A DNA stretch of 64,000 bases from an uncultured Planctomycetaceae bacterium (GCA_946408825.1 CAMJTU010000001.1:124001-188000), one strand, 5' to 3'. Positions 8,677 through 17,779 are shown, counted from the stretch's first letter. The notes: generated from the sequence alone by a model not told the origin. Numbers and translations are program-made.

Positions 8677-9084
8677 ATGAAGACCACTCGTTTTGGCGTG
8701 TCCGTAGACGACGAGCTTTTGAAACGATTCGATCGTTTCGTCGCCGATCGCGGATTTCCCACGCGTTCCGAAGCGATTAAGAACCTCATGCTCGAAGCGA
8801 TAGCGCGCGAGGAATGGACGAAAGGAGACGAGGTCGCCGGGAGCGTGACGTTTTCGTACGACCACCATAAGCCGGGCGTCGTTGAAAAATTGCTTCAGGC
8901 GCAGCACGATTTCGGCGAGTCGATCGTCTGTTCGCAGCATGCGCACCTGACGCACAGCGAATGCCTTGAGACGATCGTCGTGCGCGGAAAATCAAAGCAG
9001 ATCGAAGAATTCCTCAACAGTTTGCGGCACATCAAGGGACTCAATAACGTCGCGCTGACCGTCGCCTACTCCGACGTGCGATGA
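8677..9084 (+). CDS. nikR: Nickel-responsive regulator NikR
   Basis: This 135-aa ribbon-helix-helix repressor of nickel uptake genes starts at ATG 8677, with AAGGAG six bases upstream. The N-terminal DNA-binding domain reads TTRFGVSVDDELLKRFDRF, then PTRSEAIKNL. The C-terminal ACT-like nickel domain carries the ligand set in QHAHLTHSECLE, corresponding to the His, His and Cys residues that bind Ni in E. coli NikR, with the further His at DHHKPG. It lies 99 bp ahead of the DUF1559 - ExbB - DUF2149 - CobN-like cluster on the same strand. A candidate inverted-repeat operator occupies that gap. Its likely target is therefore the adjacent cluster rather than a nikABCDE transporter, which is absent here. 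Confidence 0.95.
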   Translation: MKTTRFGVSVDDELLKRFDRFVADRGFPTRSEAIKNLMLEAIAREEWTKGDEVAGSVTFSYDHHKPGVVEKLLQAQHDFGESIVCSQHAHLTHSECLETIVVRGKSKQIEEFLNSLRHIKGLNNVALTVAYSDVR

Positions 9085-9135
9085 GATGAAATTATTTTTC
9101 CCCCTCTTGCATAGCGACGCCGTCTCGTTAAACTT

Positions 9136-9164
9136 TGTAGCACGTATTTCAAAATCGTGCTACA
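9136..9164. promoter_or_regulatory. Candidate NikR operator
   Basis: TGTAGCACG (9136-9144) and CGTGCTACA (9156-9164) form perfect 9-bp arms around an 11-bp AT-rich spacer, 20 bp before the start of the DUF1559 gene. The overall span (29 bp) and the half-site spacing are close to those of known NikR operators, though the half-site sequence differs from the E. coli GTATGA type. Assignment to NikR rests on position and geometry. Confidence 0.6.
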
Positions 9165-9183
9165 CTGATTCGGAGCTTTAGCT

Positions 9184-10296
9184 ATGGACGTTCGCCGTCA
9201 ACCGCTTCTTCGGCGTGGAAATCGCGCTTTTACGTTGGTCGAATTACTCGTCGTTATCGCGATCGTCGGCATTCTCATCGGACTGCTTCTGCCCGCCGTC
9301 CAAGCGGCGCGCGAGGCGGCGCGGAGGATGCAGTGCTCAAACAATATGCGTCAGTGGGGGATCGCGCTCCATAACTATCACGACGCGTTCAATCGTCTTC
9401 CGGGGCTTGCCGAGGCGGCGAACTCGTGCATTTCCGTGCAGGGCGCGCTGCTGGCGTTCTGCGAACAGACGGCGCTTCACGGGCTGATCGATCCGAAGGT
9501 TTCCCTTTATCGCTACCAAACCGGCTCGTCGCGCAGCGTGACGCTCAACGACATATACGTCGGCGTCGCGGCGACGCCTATTTCCTTTACGCGTTGCCCG
9601 AGCGATCCGGGCCCGGAAACGCAGACGATCGAGATTACGAACGACGCGTATAATACGTCGGAGACGTACGCGTGCAACAACTACGTCTGGTCGACGGGAA
9701 GCGGAACGGGCTGGACTTTCCGCATTAACAGCACGTTATCGACGGGCGCCGCCGACACGCGGAACGCGGGGAAATCGGACGGTCCCTTTTACATGAACTC
9801 GCATGTGAAGTTTGCGGCGGTCAAAGACGGGACGAGCAACACGATGTTCATGTCGGAATCGTGCGCGGGCGATGGAGAGAAGGATTTGACGGACGTAGAC
9901 TACCAAAAAGTCCTTGACAACAATCTCCAGTACACGTACATGATGGACTATTCTTCGGCGAACCTCGCGAAGTATACGGAGATGAAAGACGCGTCCGACG
10001 CGCAGCTCGAGGCCCTTTACGCGAAGGCGCCGAAATGGCGAACCGATATCGGCAAGTCGTGGATCGTCGGAAAGTGCGATTCGACGCTCTTCAACGCGTT
10101 CCTCGCCCCGAACTCGAAGTACCCCAATATTTATATTTCCAACTACGGATTCATTGGGGCGCGAAGCTATCATTCGGGCGTTGTCGGCGTTCTCTTCGGC
10201 GACAGTTCCGTCCGCGCGATTTCCGATACGGTCGACAAGAACGTGTGGCGCGCGCTGGCGACGATCGCCGGTCGCGAACCGATTCCGTCGCTATAA
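9184..10296 (+). CDS. DUF1559 pseudopilin-like protein at the head of the CobN-like operon
   Basis: This 370-aa exported protein has a prepilin-type N-terminus: [20 protein letters not shown] from about residue 14, then [11 protein letters not shown]. The start is ATG at 9184, with CGGAG 8 bases upstream. The C-terminal family signature is altered: [12 protein letters not shown] has His, nine residues, then Asp-Ser instead of Asp-Gly. It begins 20 bp after a NikR-like inverted repeat, and the MotA/TolQ/ExbB gene starts 30 bp after its stop. Its place as first gene of a metal-related operon suggests a dedicated periplasmic or surface partner of the chelatase complex. That role is inferred, since the family has no established function. 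Confidence 0.88.
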   Translation: MDVRRQPLLRRGNRAFTLVELLVVIAIVGILIGLLLPAVQAAREAARRMQCSNNMRQWGIALHNYHDAFNRLPGLAEAANSCISVQGALLAFCEQTALHGLIDPKVSLYRYQTGSSRSVTLNDIYVGVAATPISFTRCPSDPGPETQTIEITNDAYNTSETYACNNYVWSTGSGTGWTFRINSTLSTGAADTRNAGKSDGPFYMNSHVKFAAVKDGTSNTMFMSESCAGDGEKDLTDVDYQKVLDNNLQYTYMMDYSSANLAKYTEMKDASDAQLEALYAKAPKWRTDIGKSWIVGKCDSTLFNAFLAPNSKYPNIYISNYGFIGARSYHSGVVGVLFGDSSVRAISDTVDKNVWRALATIAGREPIPSL

Positions 10297-10326
10297 CTTC
10301 ATTCGTATTTTACCGTTACGGACGTC

Positions 10327-10959
10327 ATGACAAACAACCTTGCGTCGCTCTTCTTTATCATTTCCGATTCGTTGTTATGGCCCGTTATGCTCGGGCTGAC
10401 GGCAGGGTTGGCGCTTGCGATATGGCGTTGCGGCGCGACGGCGCGGGAGGCGTTTGAACGTTTCCGACGTCGTAAACTACGCGCGCAAATTCTCGACGCG
10501 CTCCGTTGTCGCAATCTCTCGCAAGCGGAAGAACTCTTGCGAGGCGCGGCCGGCGCGTCAGGGGATCCTGCCCTTGCGACGCTCCTCGAACTCTTCGACG
10601 CAAACGACGACGTCGCGCTCGTCGAGAACGCGCTTGCGACCGCGCGAAATCTCAACGCAGAGCGTTCGACGTCGCTTCGCGTTCTGATGAAACTCGGTCC
10701 CGCGTTCGGACTCATGGGGACGCTCATTCCCCTAGGTCCGGCGCTCGTCGGACTGGCGTCGGGCGATCTTGAAACGCTCGCGCATAATCTTATGATCGCG
10801 TTTTCTACGACGGTCGTCGGGCTGACGGTCAGCTCGCTCGCGTTTCTTGCGGCGACGTTCCGCAAACGCTTTGCGACGCGCGACGCGATTCTCACGACGT
10901 TTGCCGCGTCGCGAATTCTCGACGCCGTCGAGGCGCGAAACGCGGAGGCGCGGCGATGA
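10327..10959 (+). CDS. MotA/TolQ/ExbB-type proton channel protein
   Basis: This 210-aa inner-membrane protein belongs to the family that turns proton flow into mechanical work. There is one hydrophobic segment near residues 8-33, a charged cytoplasmic stretch (about 40-120), and two C-terminal segments within GPAFGLMGTLIPLGPALVGL and NLMIAFSTTVVGLTVSSLAF. The GLMGT and FSTT..GL motifs are those of ExbB/TolQ helices that line the channel. Its stop overlaps the DUF2149 start (ATGA at 10956-10959), so the two are translationally coupled. Since the next genes are DUF2149 and a CobN homologue, the channel probably drives that complex rather than a classical TonB system; no TonB or ExbD gene is present. 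Confidence 0.9.
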   Translation: MTNNLASLFFIISDSLLWPVMLGLTAGLALAIWRCGATAREAFERFRRRKLRAQILDALRCRNLSQAEELLRGAAGASGDPALATLLELFDANDDVALVENALATARNLNAERSTSLRVLMKLGPAFGLMGTLIPLGPALVGLASGDLETLAHNLMIAFSTTVVGLTVSSLAFLAATFRKRFATRDAILTTFAASRILDAVEARNAEARR

Positions 10960-11339
10960 CGAGACGATTGACTGAACAATATTCCGCGATTCTCGACGAG
11001 TCGGACGACGACGATTTCGAGCCGCTCTCGAATCTCTTCGACGCCGCGTTTGTCTTTGCCGTCGCGCTCCTCGTCGCGCTCGTTTCCTTTCTTCACGCGC
11101 CCGATCTTCTCAAGAACCGAGACTACACGATCATCACCGATCCGGGAACGAGCGAGATGAAGATGGTCGTCAAGGAAGGGAACGAAATCAAGGAGTATGA
11201 AGCGGCGGACGAAGTCGGCGCAGGGTCCGGCGAACTGCTGGGGCGCGCCTATCGTCTAAGCGACGGTCGCGTCGTCTACGTTCCAAAAGAGGCGGAACCG
11301 GTCTACGTCGCGCCGGAAACGTCCGATTCCAACGAATAA
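10956..11339 (+). CDS. DUF2149 protein, TolR/ExbD-like topology
   Basis: This 127-aa protein matches my recollection of DUF2149: an acidic N-terminal tail (ESDDDDFEPLSNL), one membrane segment (FDAAFVFAVALLVALVSFLH, about residues 29-48) and a small C-terminal domain (about 50-127). A short cytoplasmic tail, single helix and periplasmic domain reproduce the design of ExbD and TolR, partners of ExbB and TolQ. It overlaps the ExbB-like gene by four bases, and the CobN-like gene starts 27 bp later. I infer that it is the stator partner that links the proton channel to the CobN-like protein. Confidence 0.82.
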   Translation: MTRRLTEQYSAILDESDDDDFEPLSNLFDAAFVFAVALLVALVSFLHAPDLLKNRDYTIITDPGTSEMKMVVKEGNEIKEYEAADEVGAGSGELLGRAYRLSDGRVVYVPKEAEPVYVAPETSDSNE

Positions 11340-11366
11340 AAAACAGCGACTCGCGCCAATCGCCGT

Positions 11367-14300
11367 ATGACCAAGACGACTCCTCGTTTTAAGTTTATCG
11401 TTCTTCTAGTTCTTCTTGTCGCGGTCGGTCTCGCCGCCTTTTTCTGGACGTCGCGTCGCGGGGATCGCGGTAAGCTGCATGTCGCGCTCGTCGGTTTTTT
11501 CGCAACCGACGAACTTGTCTATGACGAAGCGGGAAAGACGTTGGGCGTTCGCGTCGATTCTTTTTCCCGTTCGGACTTCTTCTCGACGGAACCTGAAACG
11601 AAAAAATTTGACGTCGTGATCGTCAGAACCATGGGGATGACGGCGGAAGAGGCGGCGATTCTCGGCCGTTTAACGCAATGTGACGTCGTCGTTCCCTATC
11701 CGCATACCTTCGAGCTTGTCGCGCCCTATGCTAAAATTCCGGAAGGCGTTACGTCCGAACAGATCGATTCGTACCTCTCGATTCCGACGGTAAAGAACGC
11801 GACGTCGCTTCTGACCCTATTCAAGCGCGTTGCTACGGGCGAAGATTTGACCTTGCCGCCCCCGGAAGAACTTCCCGAATCCGGATATTTCTATCGCGGT
11901 TCCGACGTTAATTCGACCTTCGACGAATGGCTCCGCCGACCCGATATCCCAGAACTCCCCGAAGACGCGCCTCGCGTGGCGCTCGTCGGACCTTTTCTCA
12001 ACCCGTACAAATCGGCGGACTCCCAGCCTCTTGATGCGCTTGTAACCGCGTTTGCCCGAAGAGGAATACGCGCCGTTCCCGTCTATGGGTTTCGCGCCGC
12101 GCCCGAACTCCTCGACGCGGTCGCGCCCTCTCTCGTCGTCGCCTTTCCCCTCGGACGGCTGCTCCCCGACGAGCTTGCGCCTGAAACCTTTCGACGCCTC
12201 GACGTCCCCGTAATGATCGCGATCAGCCTTTCCGTTTCGCGCAAGACGTGGGAATCGCAGCCTTCGGGCATGACGGCGACTTACCAGAACCTCGCGGTCG
12301 CGCTTCCCGAACTTGACGGCGCCGTCGCGCCGACCCCCGTTTCTTCCCTTGAAAAAGATTCCGACGGACGCGAGGTGCGAACGGCGATCGACGACCGAAT
12401 TGAAAGACTTGTCGACCGCGCCCGGCGCTGGATCGCGCTACGTTCTAAATCGAACGCGGAGAAACGCCTTGCGATCTTCTACCGTCGCGGCCCCGGCGCT
12501 TCCGCGATAACGGCGCAATCTCTCGACGCCGTTCCGTCGCTGTACAACACGCTCGTCGCGCTTCGAGCCGAAGGGTACGATTTGGGCGCGGATTTCCCCG
12601 AGACCGAAGAAGAATTTGCGCAAATTCTCGACCGACGCGGACGTATGATCGGCCAGTGGGCGCCGGGCGCGTTTCAAACGTTCCTCGACGAAGGAAATCC
12701 GGAACGCGTCGCGACGAGCGACTATCAAGAGTGGTTGACGCGCGATATTTCCGAGTCTGCTCGGCAGGAGACGGTCAAAATCTGGGGCGCGGCGCCGGGA
12801 CGCGTTTTTACGGGTCAAACGGAGGAGGGCGGCTCCTTTATCGCCGTTTCGCGCGTTCAGTTCGGGAACGTCGTTCTCTTGCCGCAGCCTTCGACGGCGA
12901 TCGTCGACGACGATCCCAAGGCGAGCGACTTTAATTCGGTTCACGGCACGAACAAGGCGCCGCCGCATTTCTATCAGGCGGCGTACCTTTGGGCCCGCGA
13001 AGGTTTTAAAGCGGACGCGATCGTTCATTTTGGAACGCACGGATCCCTTGAGTTTACGCGCGGCAAGTCGGTTATGCTCTCGGAAAACGACTGGCCCGAC
13101 GCGTTGATTGGCGCGACTCCGAACGTTTATCTCTACAGCGTCAACAACGTCGGCGAGGCGCTTCTCGCGAAACGGCGTATCTACGCGACGCTTGTTTCGC
13201 ACACGACGCCTCCCTTTATTAACGCGCCGCCGACCGACGAAAACGTCGCGCTCGACGCGACGCTCGACGCCTTCGACGCGACGCAAGACGAAGACGTTCG
13301 TCGCGAGTTGATCGTCGAAATCGAGAAACGCGCGCAGGAGAGCGGACTGATCCTCTACGAGCCGACCGCGCATGACGCTCACGATCATGACCATGACGAA
13401 GAAGACGAACATGAGTCTGACGACGAGCGCCGCGTCGAGTTCTACCGTGAACAGCTCCGGCGTCTCACGGAGACGTCGGTTTCCGACGGACTCCACGTGA
13501 TCGGCAGACCGTGGACGGAGGAGCAGCTTGCCGCGACGGCCGACGCGGTCGGAACGCCCGACGCGCTCGATCAGCTTCGTGAATCGACGTCGGGATTGGA
13601 ACTGCAAAGGTTGATCGCCGCGCTGGAAGGTCGCTTCATCCCGCCGTCGACCGGCGGCGACCCGCTCGTCAACCCCGATTCCTTGCCGACGGGGCGCAAT
13701 ATCGCGGGGACCAACATTGAGCAGACGCCCGACGCGGCGACGTTTCGCGTCGGCGTTCGGCTCACGGACGAACTGATCGAATCTTTTGAGAAGAAGAACG
13801 GTCGCGCGCCGCGTCGCGTCGCGATCACGCTTTGGGGCGGCGAATACGTTCGAACGCGAGGTCTGACCGTCGCGCAGGCGCTCTGGGCGATGGGCGTGCG
13901 TCCGGTATACGACAAACGCGGGTCGCTTCGCGATCTTGAAATCGTTCCGTCGGAGGAGCTGGGACGCCCGCGAATCGATATCCTCGTTCAGACCTCTGGT
14001 CAATTCCGCGACGCGGCGCCTTCGCGAATCGAACTCCTCGACCGCGCGGCGCGGATGGTCGCGGCGCTCGACGACGAGCCGCAACCGAATTACGTTCGCG
14101 AACACGCGCGTTCGACGGCGCAGACGCTCATGAAGAACGGCTATGTTCCCGAAGAGGCGTCGGAGCTATCGACGGCGCGGATATTCGGGGCGCCTCGCGC
14201 GCTCAATTACGGGACGGGAATCCGCGGTCTCGTCGAACGTTCGGACAAATGGGAGACGACGGGCGAAATCGCCGATCAATATCTGCTCAACATGGGCGGA

Positions 14301-15248
14301 ATCTATCGCAACGCGAAGGTCTGGGGCGTCCCGATTCCGGGATTGCTCGAGGCGAATCTCGAAGGAACCGACGTCGTGTTGCAATCGCGCTCGTCGAACG
14401 TCTGGGGGCCCGTCAAGCTCGACCATCTTTATGAATTCGGCTCGATCAGCGCGGTAGTGCGGGAAAAGACGGGAAACGAGCCGGCGTTTCTTCTTTCCGA
14501 CGCGCGTCGTCCGAAAGAGGTCCGCGCGCAGACGCTCGACGAGGCGATCCGCGACGAATTGCAGACGACGTTCTGGAATCGCCGCTGGCTTGAGGGCGTT
14601 CTCCGTGAAGAGGGGGGCGGCGGCGCGGCGACGCTCGCAAAGGCGACGCAAAACCTCTTTGGTTGGAGCGCCGTCGGCGCGAAAGGACTCGTCGACGACG
14701 CGACGTGGCGACGAACGGTCGAAACTTTTGTCGACGACCGACTCAACCTCGGAACGCGCGAATATTTTGAGAAAACGAACCCCGCCGCGCTCGCCGAAAC
14801 GACCGCCGTCGCGCTTGACGCGGCGCGAAAAGCGTTCTGGAGCCCGACGCCGGAAGAACTTACGAAACTTGCGACGACGCACGCCGAAACGGTTAAAAAA
14901 TTTGGCGCGTCCTGTTCTTACAACGTTTGCGGCAACGCGAAGCTCCGCGATTTTATCGCCGCCAATCTTTCGGACTCCGCCGCTCAAGAGTACCGCGACG
15001 CCCTCGACCAGGCGATTCGCGACCCCGGCGACGCCGCGCAGGTCGAAGGAATCGCGCTCGTCGAGACGAAGAAAGAGGAAGAGTCCAAAGAAACGTCGAC
15101 GGAGATTTCCGCGCCGCAAAACGTCGAACCGCGTTCGAGCCGCAGGATTATCAAAGCGTTTGCGACGATCGCCGTCGCGGTTTTCCTGCTGGGTTTCGCG
15201 TTTGGAACGCCGAAACGCCGTCGCTTTACGTCGACTCCTTGTCGATGA
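11367..15248 (+). CDS. Membrane-anchored CobN-like chelatase large subunit
   Basis: This 1293-aa homologue of the CobN/BchH chelatase subunit is about the length of CobN. Family blocks seen: HFGTHGSLEF at 554-563 with its invariant His pair, WPDALIGATPNVYLYSVNN, EALLAKRR, then later RVAITLWGGEYVRTRGL, GVRPVYDKRG and EELGRPRIDILVQTSGQFRD. Unlike cytoplasmic CobN it has a helix at about residues 10-27 after a basic start and a second near 1261-1279 followed by KRRR. By the positive-inside rule both ends are cytoplasmic and the chelatase body is periplasmic. A His/Asp/Glu-rich insert (669-687) looks metal-binding. No CobS, CobT, ChlI or ChlD gene is present; instead ExbB-like and DUF2149 genes precede it. 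The substrate (nickel, cobalt or a tetrapyrrole) is inferred from the adjacent nikR. Confidence 0.88.
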   Translation: MTKTTPRFKFIVLLVLLVAVGLAAFFWTSRRGDRGKLHVALVGFFATDELVYDEAGKTLGVRVDSFSRSDFFSTEPETKKFDVVIVRTMGMTAEEAAILGRLTQCDVVVPYPHTFELVAPYAKIPEGVTSEQIDSYLSIPTVKNATSLLTLFKRVATGEDLTLPPPEELPESGYFYRGSDVNSTFDEWLRRPDIPELPEDAPRVALVGPFLNPYKSADSQPLDALVTAFARRGIRAVPVYGFRAAPELLDAVAPSLVVAFPLGRLLPDELAPETFRRLDVPVMIAISLSVSRKTWESQPSGMTATYQNLAVALPELDGAVAPTPVSSLEKDSDGREVRTAIDDRIERLVDRARRWIALRSKSNAEKRLAIFYRRGPGASAITAQSLDAVPSLYNTLVALRAEGYDLGADFPETEEEFAQILDRRGRMIGQWAPGAFQTFLDEGNPERVATSDYQEWLTRDISESARQETVKIWGAAPGRVFTGQTEEGGSFIAVSRVQFGNVVLLPQPSTAIVDDDPKASDFNSVHGTNKAPPHFYQAAYLWAREGFKADAIVHFGTHGSLEFTRGKSVMLSENDWPDALIGATPNVYLYSVNNVGEALLAKRRIYATLVSHTTPPFINAPPTDENVALDATLDAFDATQDEDVRRELIVEIEKRAQESGLILYEPTAHDAHDHDHDEEDEHESDDERRVEFYREQLRRLTETSVSDGLHVIGRPWTEEQLAATADAVGTPDALDQLRESTSGLELQRLIAALEGRFIPPSTGGDPLVNPDSLPTGRNIAGTNIEQTPDAATFRVGVRLTDELIESFEKKNGRAPRRVAITLWGGEYVRTRGLTVAQALWAMGVRPVYDKRGSLRDLEIVPSEELGRPRIDILVQTSGQFRDAAPSRIELLDRAARMVAALDDEPQPNYVREHARSTAQTLMKNGYVPEEASELSTARIFGAPRALNYGTGIRGLVERSDKWETTGEIADQYLLNMGGIYRNAKVWGVPIPGLLEANLEGTDVVLQSRSSNVWGPVKLDHLYEFGSISAVVREKTGNEPAFLLSDARRPKEVRAQTLDEAIRDELQTTFWNRRWLEGVLREEGGGGAATLAKATQNLFGWSAVGAKGLVDDATWRRTVETFVDDRLNLGTREYFEKTNPAALAETTAVALDAARKAFWSPTPEELTKLATTHAETVKKFGASCSYNVCGNAKLRDFIAANLSDSAAQEYRDALDQAIRDPGDAAQVEGIALVETKKEEESKETSTEISAPQNVEPRSSRRIIKAFATIAVAVFLLGFAFGTPKRRRFTSTPCR

Positions 15249-15316
15249 ACGCGCGTCTGGCGCTTTTCTAAGATATGGGACCGGCGGCCAATGTTTGAGA
15301 AAAAAGGCCGCGGCGT

Positions 15317-17494
15317 TTAACGTTGGATAGTCGTAAGCTCGCGTTCGAGTGATTTCAAGAGATCGGCGACCGGTTTGTCGGGCGCGTCGCCGTTGGCGAG
15401 AGCGACGTTTTCATGGAGCCAACCGTCGACTTTTTTCTGGGCGGAGAGAACTGCGGAATGTCGCCGACCTCCGAAGTATGCGCCGATTTCCGCGAGCGCG
15501 GCGCGGGTATGCTTTCGCGCGAGCCACATCGCAATTGCGCGCGGATCGGCGTTTTTTCTGGCGCGCGACGCCGATTTGAGCGCGTTCGGTTCGAGCGCGA
15601 ACGCCTCTTGGACGACGCGTTCGACGTCCTCCATGCGGATGTTGCGATAAACGACGGGCGCGAGTCCCGCGAGCGCTTCGCGGGCAAAGTCAAGCGTGAC
15701 CGGCGCGCCGGTCGTGAGGTGCATGGCGTACAGACGGTTGACGGCGCCGATGACTTCGCGCGCGTGCGTCGCGAACCTTGAAACGACGTAGCGACAGACG
15801 TCTTCCGGCACGACAAGACCGCGCTCGGCGGCGATTTGCCGAAGAATGACCGCAAGCGTCTCGCGTTCCGGGGGCGCGATTTCGACGTTGAGACCGCTTT
15901 GCATACGCGTTATGAGTTCCTCGCGCAGATACGTCATATCGACGAGGGGACGGTTGCCCGAAACGACGACTTGGACGTTAAGCGCGCGCAACGAATCGAG
16001 CGTCTTGACCAGCTCGATTTGCGTCGCTTTTTTACCTTCGAGAAACTGGATATCGTCGAGCGCAAAGAGCGAGATATTCCTAAAACGGTCTCGGAATTTC
16101 ATCGTAGGATGAGCGCCGCCGGCGACGTAACTCGTAAATTGAGTCGTAAATTGATCCGCCGTCATGTAAAGCGGCGGTTTTCTCGTCGACGTCGATTTCC
16201 TGAGATACGCCTCGCAGACGCCCTCGAGGAGCCGCGTCTTGCCGACGCTCGTCGAACCGTGGATGTACAGCGGCGACATGATCGCTGGCTGTATCACGAT
16301 CAGCTCGAGCATTTTGACCGCCGTCTCGTTGGAAGGCCCGACGGCGAACGTTTTAAGGGACGCAAAACGACGCGGTTCGCCGCCGTCCAATCGTACCTGA
16401 GGCTTTGCGCCTTGAGGCGTTCGAGCGACGATGTACCCGTTGGCGTCGCGCTGGACGTCGTCGACAGGTTCGGAATCCGAAACCCGATTAGCGCGGTTGA
16501 CGGAACCTTTAGGCCGTCCTCGCCTGCGCGGGGGTTCCGGCGGCGCGGCGAAACTCTGCGCGTCGTCGAAGGAGCCTAACGACACGACGGCGCGTTCGTC
16601 GTTCGAGAAATCGACCGTCGGCGAAATGGAAAAGAGCGTCGCGGGAGCCGCCGTCGGTTCTGTCGGCGTCCCTAGCGACGAACGGTTGTACGCGTCGGCG
16701 AACGGAAAAGAGACGACGGGCGTTTCAGGGGCCGCGGGGGCCGGCGCGGGATTCTTACGAGGACGGCCGCGTTTACGTTTGGGCGGCGCGGTCTCCTGCG
16801 CCGGAGCGACGCTTTGAGGGGAAGGGGCGCCCGGCGCGTCAAGCGCGTCTGGAAGAAAGGTCGCGGGCGAGTGAAGCGCGAAATTCGCCTGGGGCGCGGA
16901 CGCGTCGTAGTACTGGATCGGGCGTCCCTGAGCGCCTAGCGCGGCGTAGTTCTGGACAGGCGCCGTCGGCGGGATCGCGGCGTATGAAGGAGACGCCGGA
17001 ACGGGGGCGTCGGCGACGGGCGCGGGATTCTTCCGGGGGCGTCCGCGTTTACGCTTCGGGGGTTGAACCGACGCCTCTTGCCGGGCGGGGCTTGGCGCGA
17101 CGAAGTCGCTTGAAGTCTGACGTCGCGTTGAAATTGGCGTTCCGCCGCTTTGAGGGGGGAAGGGAAGGAGCGTCGGCTGTTGAGGCGACGATTGCGACGG
17201 ATTGAAATCGCGTCTTGCCGCAAGAATCGTTTTTTGGGACGGCTCCACGTTTTCAAAGACTACGGGACGCGAATCGCCAAGGACTTTTTGGGCGATAGCG
17301 ACGATATCCGATTTGAAAGCGTTTCGTAGAAAATGAACGTAGACTTCGTCGACCTTCACGACGATCGCGTCGTCGCGCGCTTCTATCCGCGCTCCTGTCG
17401 ACGTGAACCAGGTGTTGAAACGCTGCTCGCCGATCTTATCGCGCAGAGCTTGCCCGAGCGTCGCGGTTATGTGAGCGTTTCGCTGTTGGTTCAT
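15317..17494 (-). CDS. dnaA: Chromosomal replication initiator DnaA, with three AT-hooks
   Basis: This is replication initiator DnaA, 725 aa against about 450 for most bacteria. Domain I (1-75) contains QRFNTWF. Domain II (about 85-375) is greatly enlarged, Pro/Ala-rich, and holds three AT-hook cores: KRKRGRPRKN at 147-156 and 239-248, and PRRRGRPKGS at 322-331. Domain III has Walker A GSTSVGKT (413-420), Walker B LFALDDIQF (about 477-484) and the sensor-containing SGNRPL and RMQSGL. The domain IV signature reads LAEIGAYFGGRRHSAVLSA (about 668-686); the usual GGRDHTTV has become GGRRHSAV, which may alter box recognition. It faces away from sppA, and the 443-bp AT-rich gap behind its start is an origin candidate. 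dnaN, recF and gyrB are not beside it. Confidence 0.93.
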   Translation of the reverse strand: MNQQRNAHITATLGQALRDKIGEQRFNTWFTSTGARIEARDDAIVVKVDEVYVHFLRNAFKSDIVAIAQKVLGDSRPVVFENVEPSQKTILAARRDFNPSQSSPQQPTLLPFPPQSGGTPISTRRQTSSDFVAPSPARQEASVQPPKRKRGRPRKNPAPVADAPVPASPSYAAIPPTAPVQNYAALGAQGRPIQYYDASAPQANFALHSPATFLPDALDAPGAPSPQSVAPAQETAPPKRKRGRPRKNPAPAPAAPETPVVSFPFADAYNRSSLGTPTEPTAAPATLFSISPTVDFSNDERAVVSLGSFDDAQSFAAPPEPPRRRGRPKGSVNRANRVSDSEPVDDVQRDANGYIVARTPQGAKPQVRLDGGEPRRFASLKTFAVGPSNETAVKMLELIVIQPAIMSPLYIHGSTSVGKTRLLEGVCEAYLRKSTSTRKPPLYMTADQFTTQFTSYVAGGAHPTMKFRDRFRNISLFALDDIQFLEGKKATQIELVKTLDSLRALNVQVVVSGNRPLVDMTYLREELITRMQSGLNVEIAPPERETLAVILRQIAAERGLVVPEDVCRYVVSRFATHAREVIGAVNRLYAMHLTTGAPVTLDFAREALAGLAPVVYRNIRMEDVERVVQEAFALEPNALKSASRARKNADPRAIAMWLARKHTRAALAEIGAYFGGRRHSAVLSAQKKVDGWLHENVALANGDAPDKPVADLLKSLERELTTIQR

Positions 17495-17779
17495 TGTTAT
17501 GACAAATCCTAGACGTCCGAAACGGAACGATCAGCAGCGTCCCATTAGGCGCTGAGGAACGGCGTGTATTCTGAATGTAACTATTTTGCAGACTGTAACG
17601 ATTAAATGAAAGGCATAATTACGGTAATAATTAACGCAGATCGTATAAACGTCACAACTCCACCCATTCTATCGGCGAAGAAGAGGTTGTCAAATTCCGG
17701 ATTTTCGGAATTTTTCGTTTATCAGTTTGCAAAGCCGTTATAACCGATTTATTTTAACATTGGCTCAGAATGTTGAAAT

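Noticed and set aside
12438..14105. 555-codon minus-strand ORF inside the CobN-like gene
   Set aside because: It is antisense to a gene with clear CobN motifs. Its Arg/Val-rich translation is the usual product of reading GAC/GTC/GCG-biased genes backwards.
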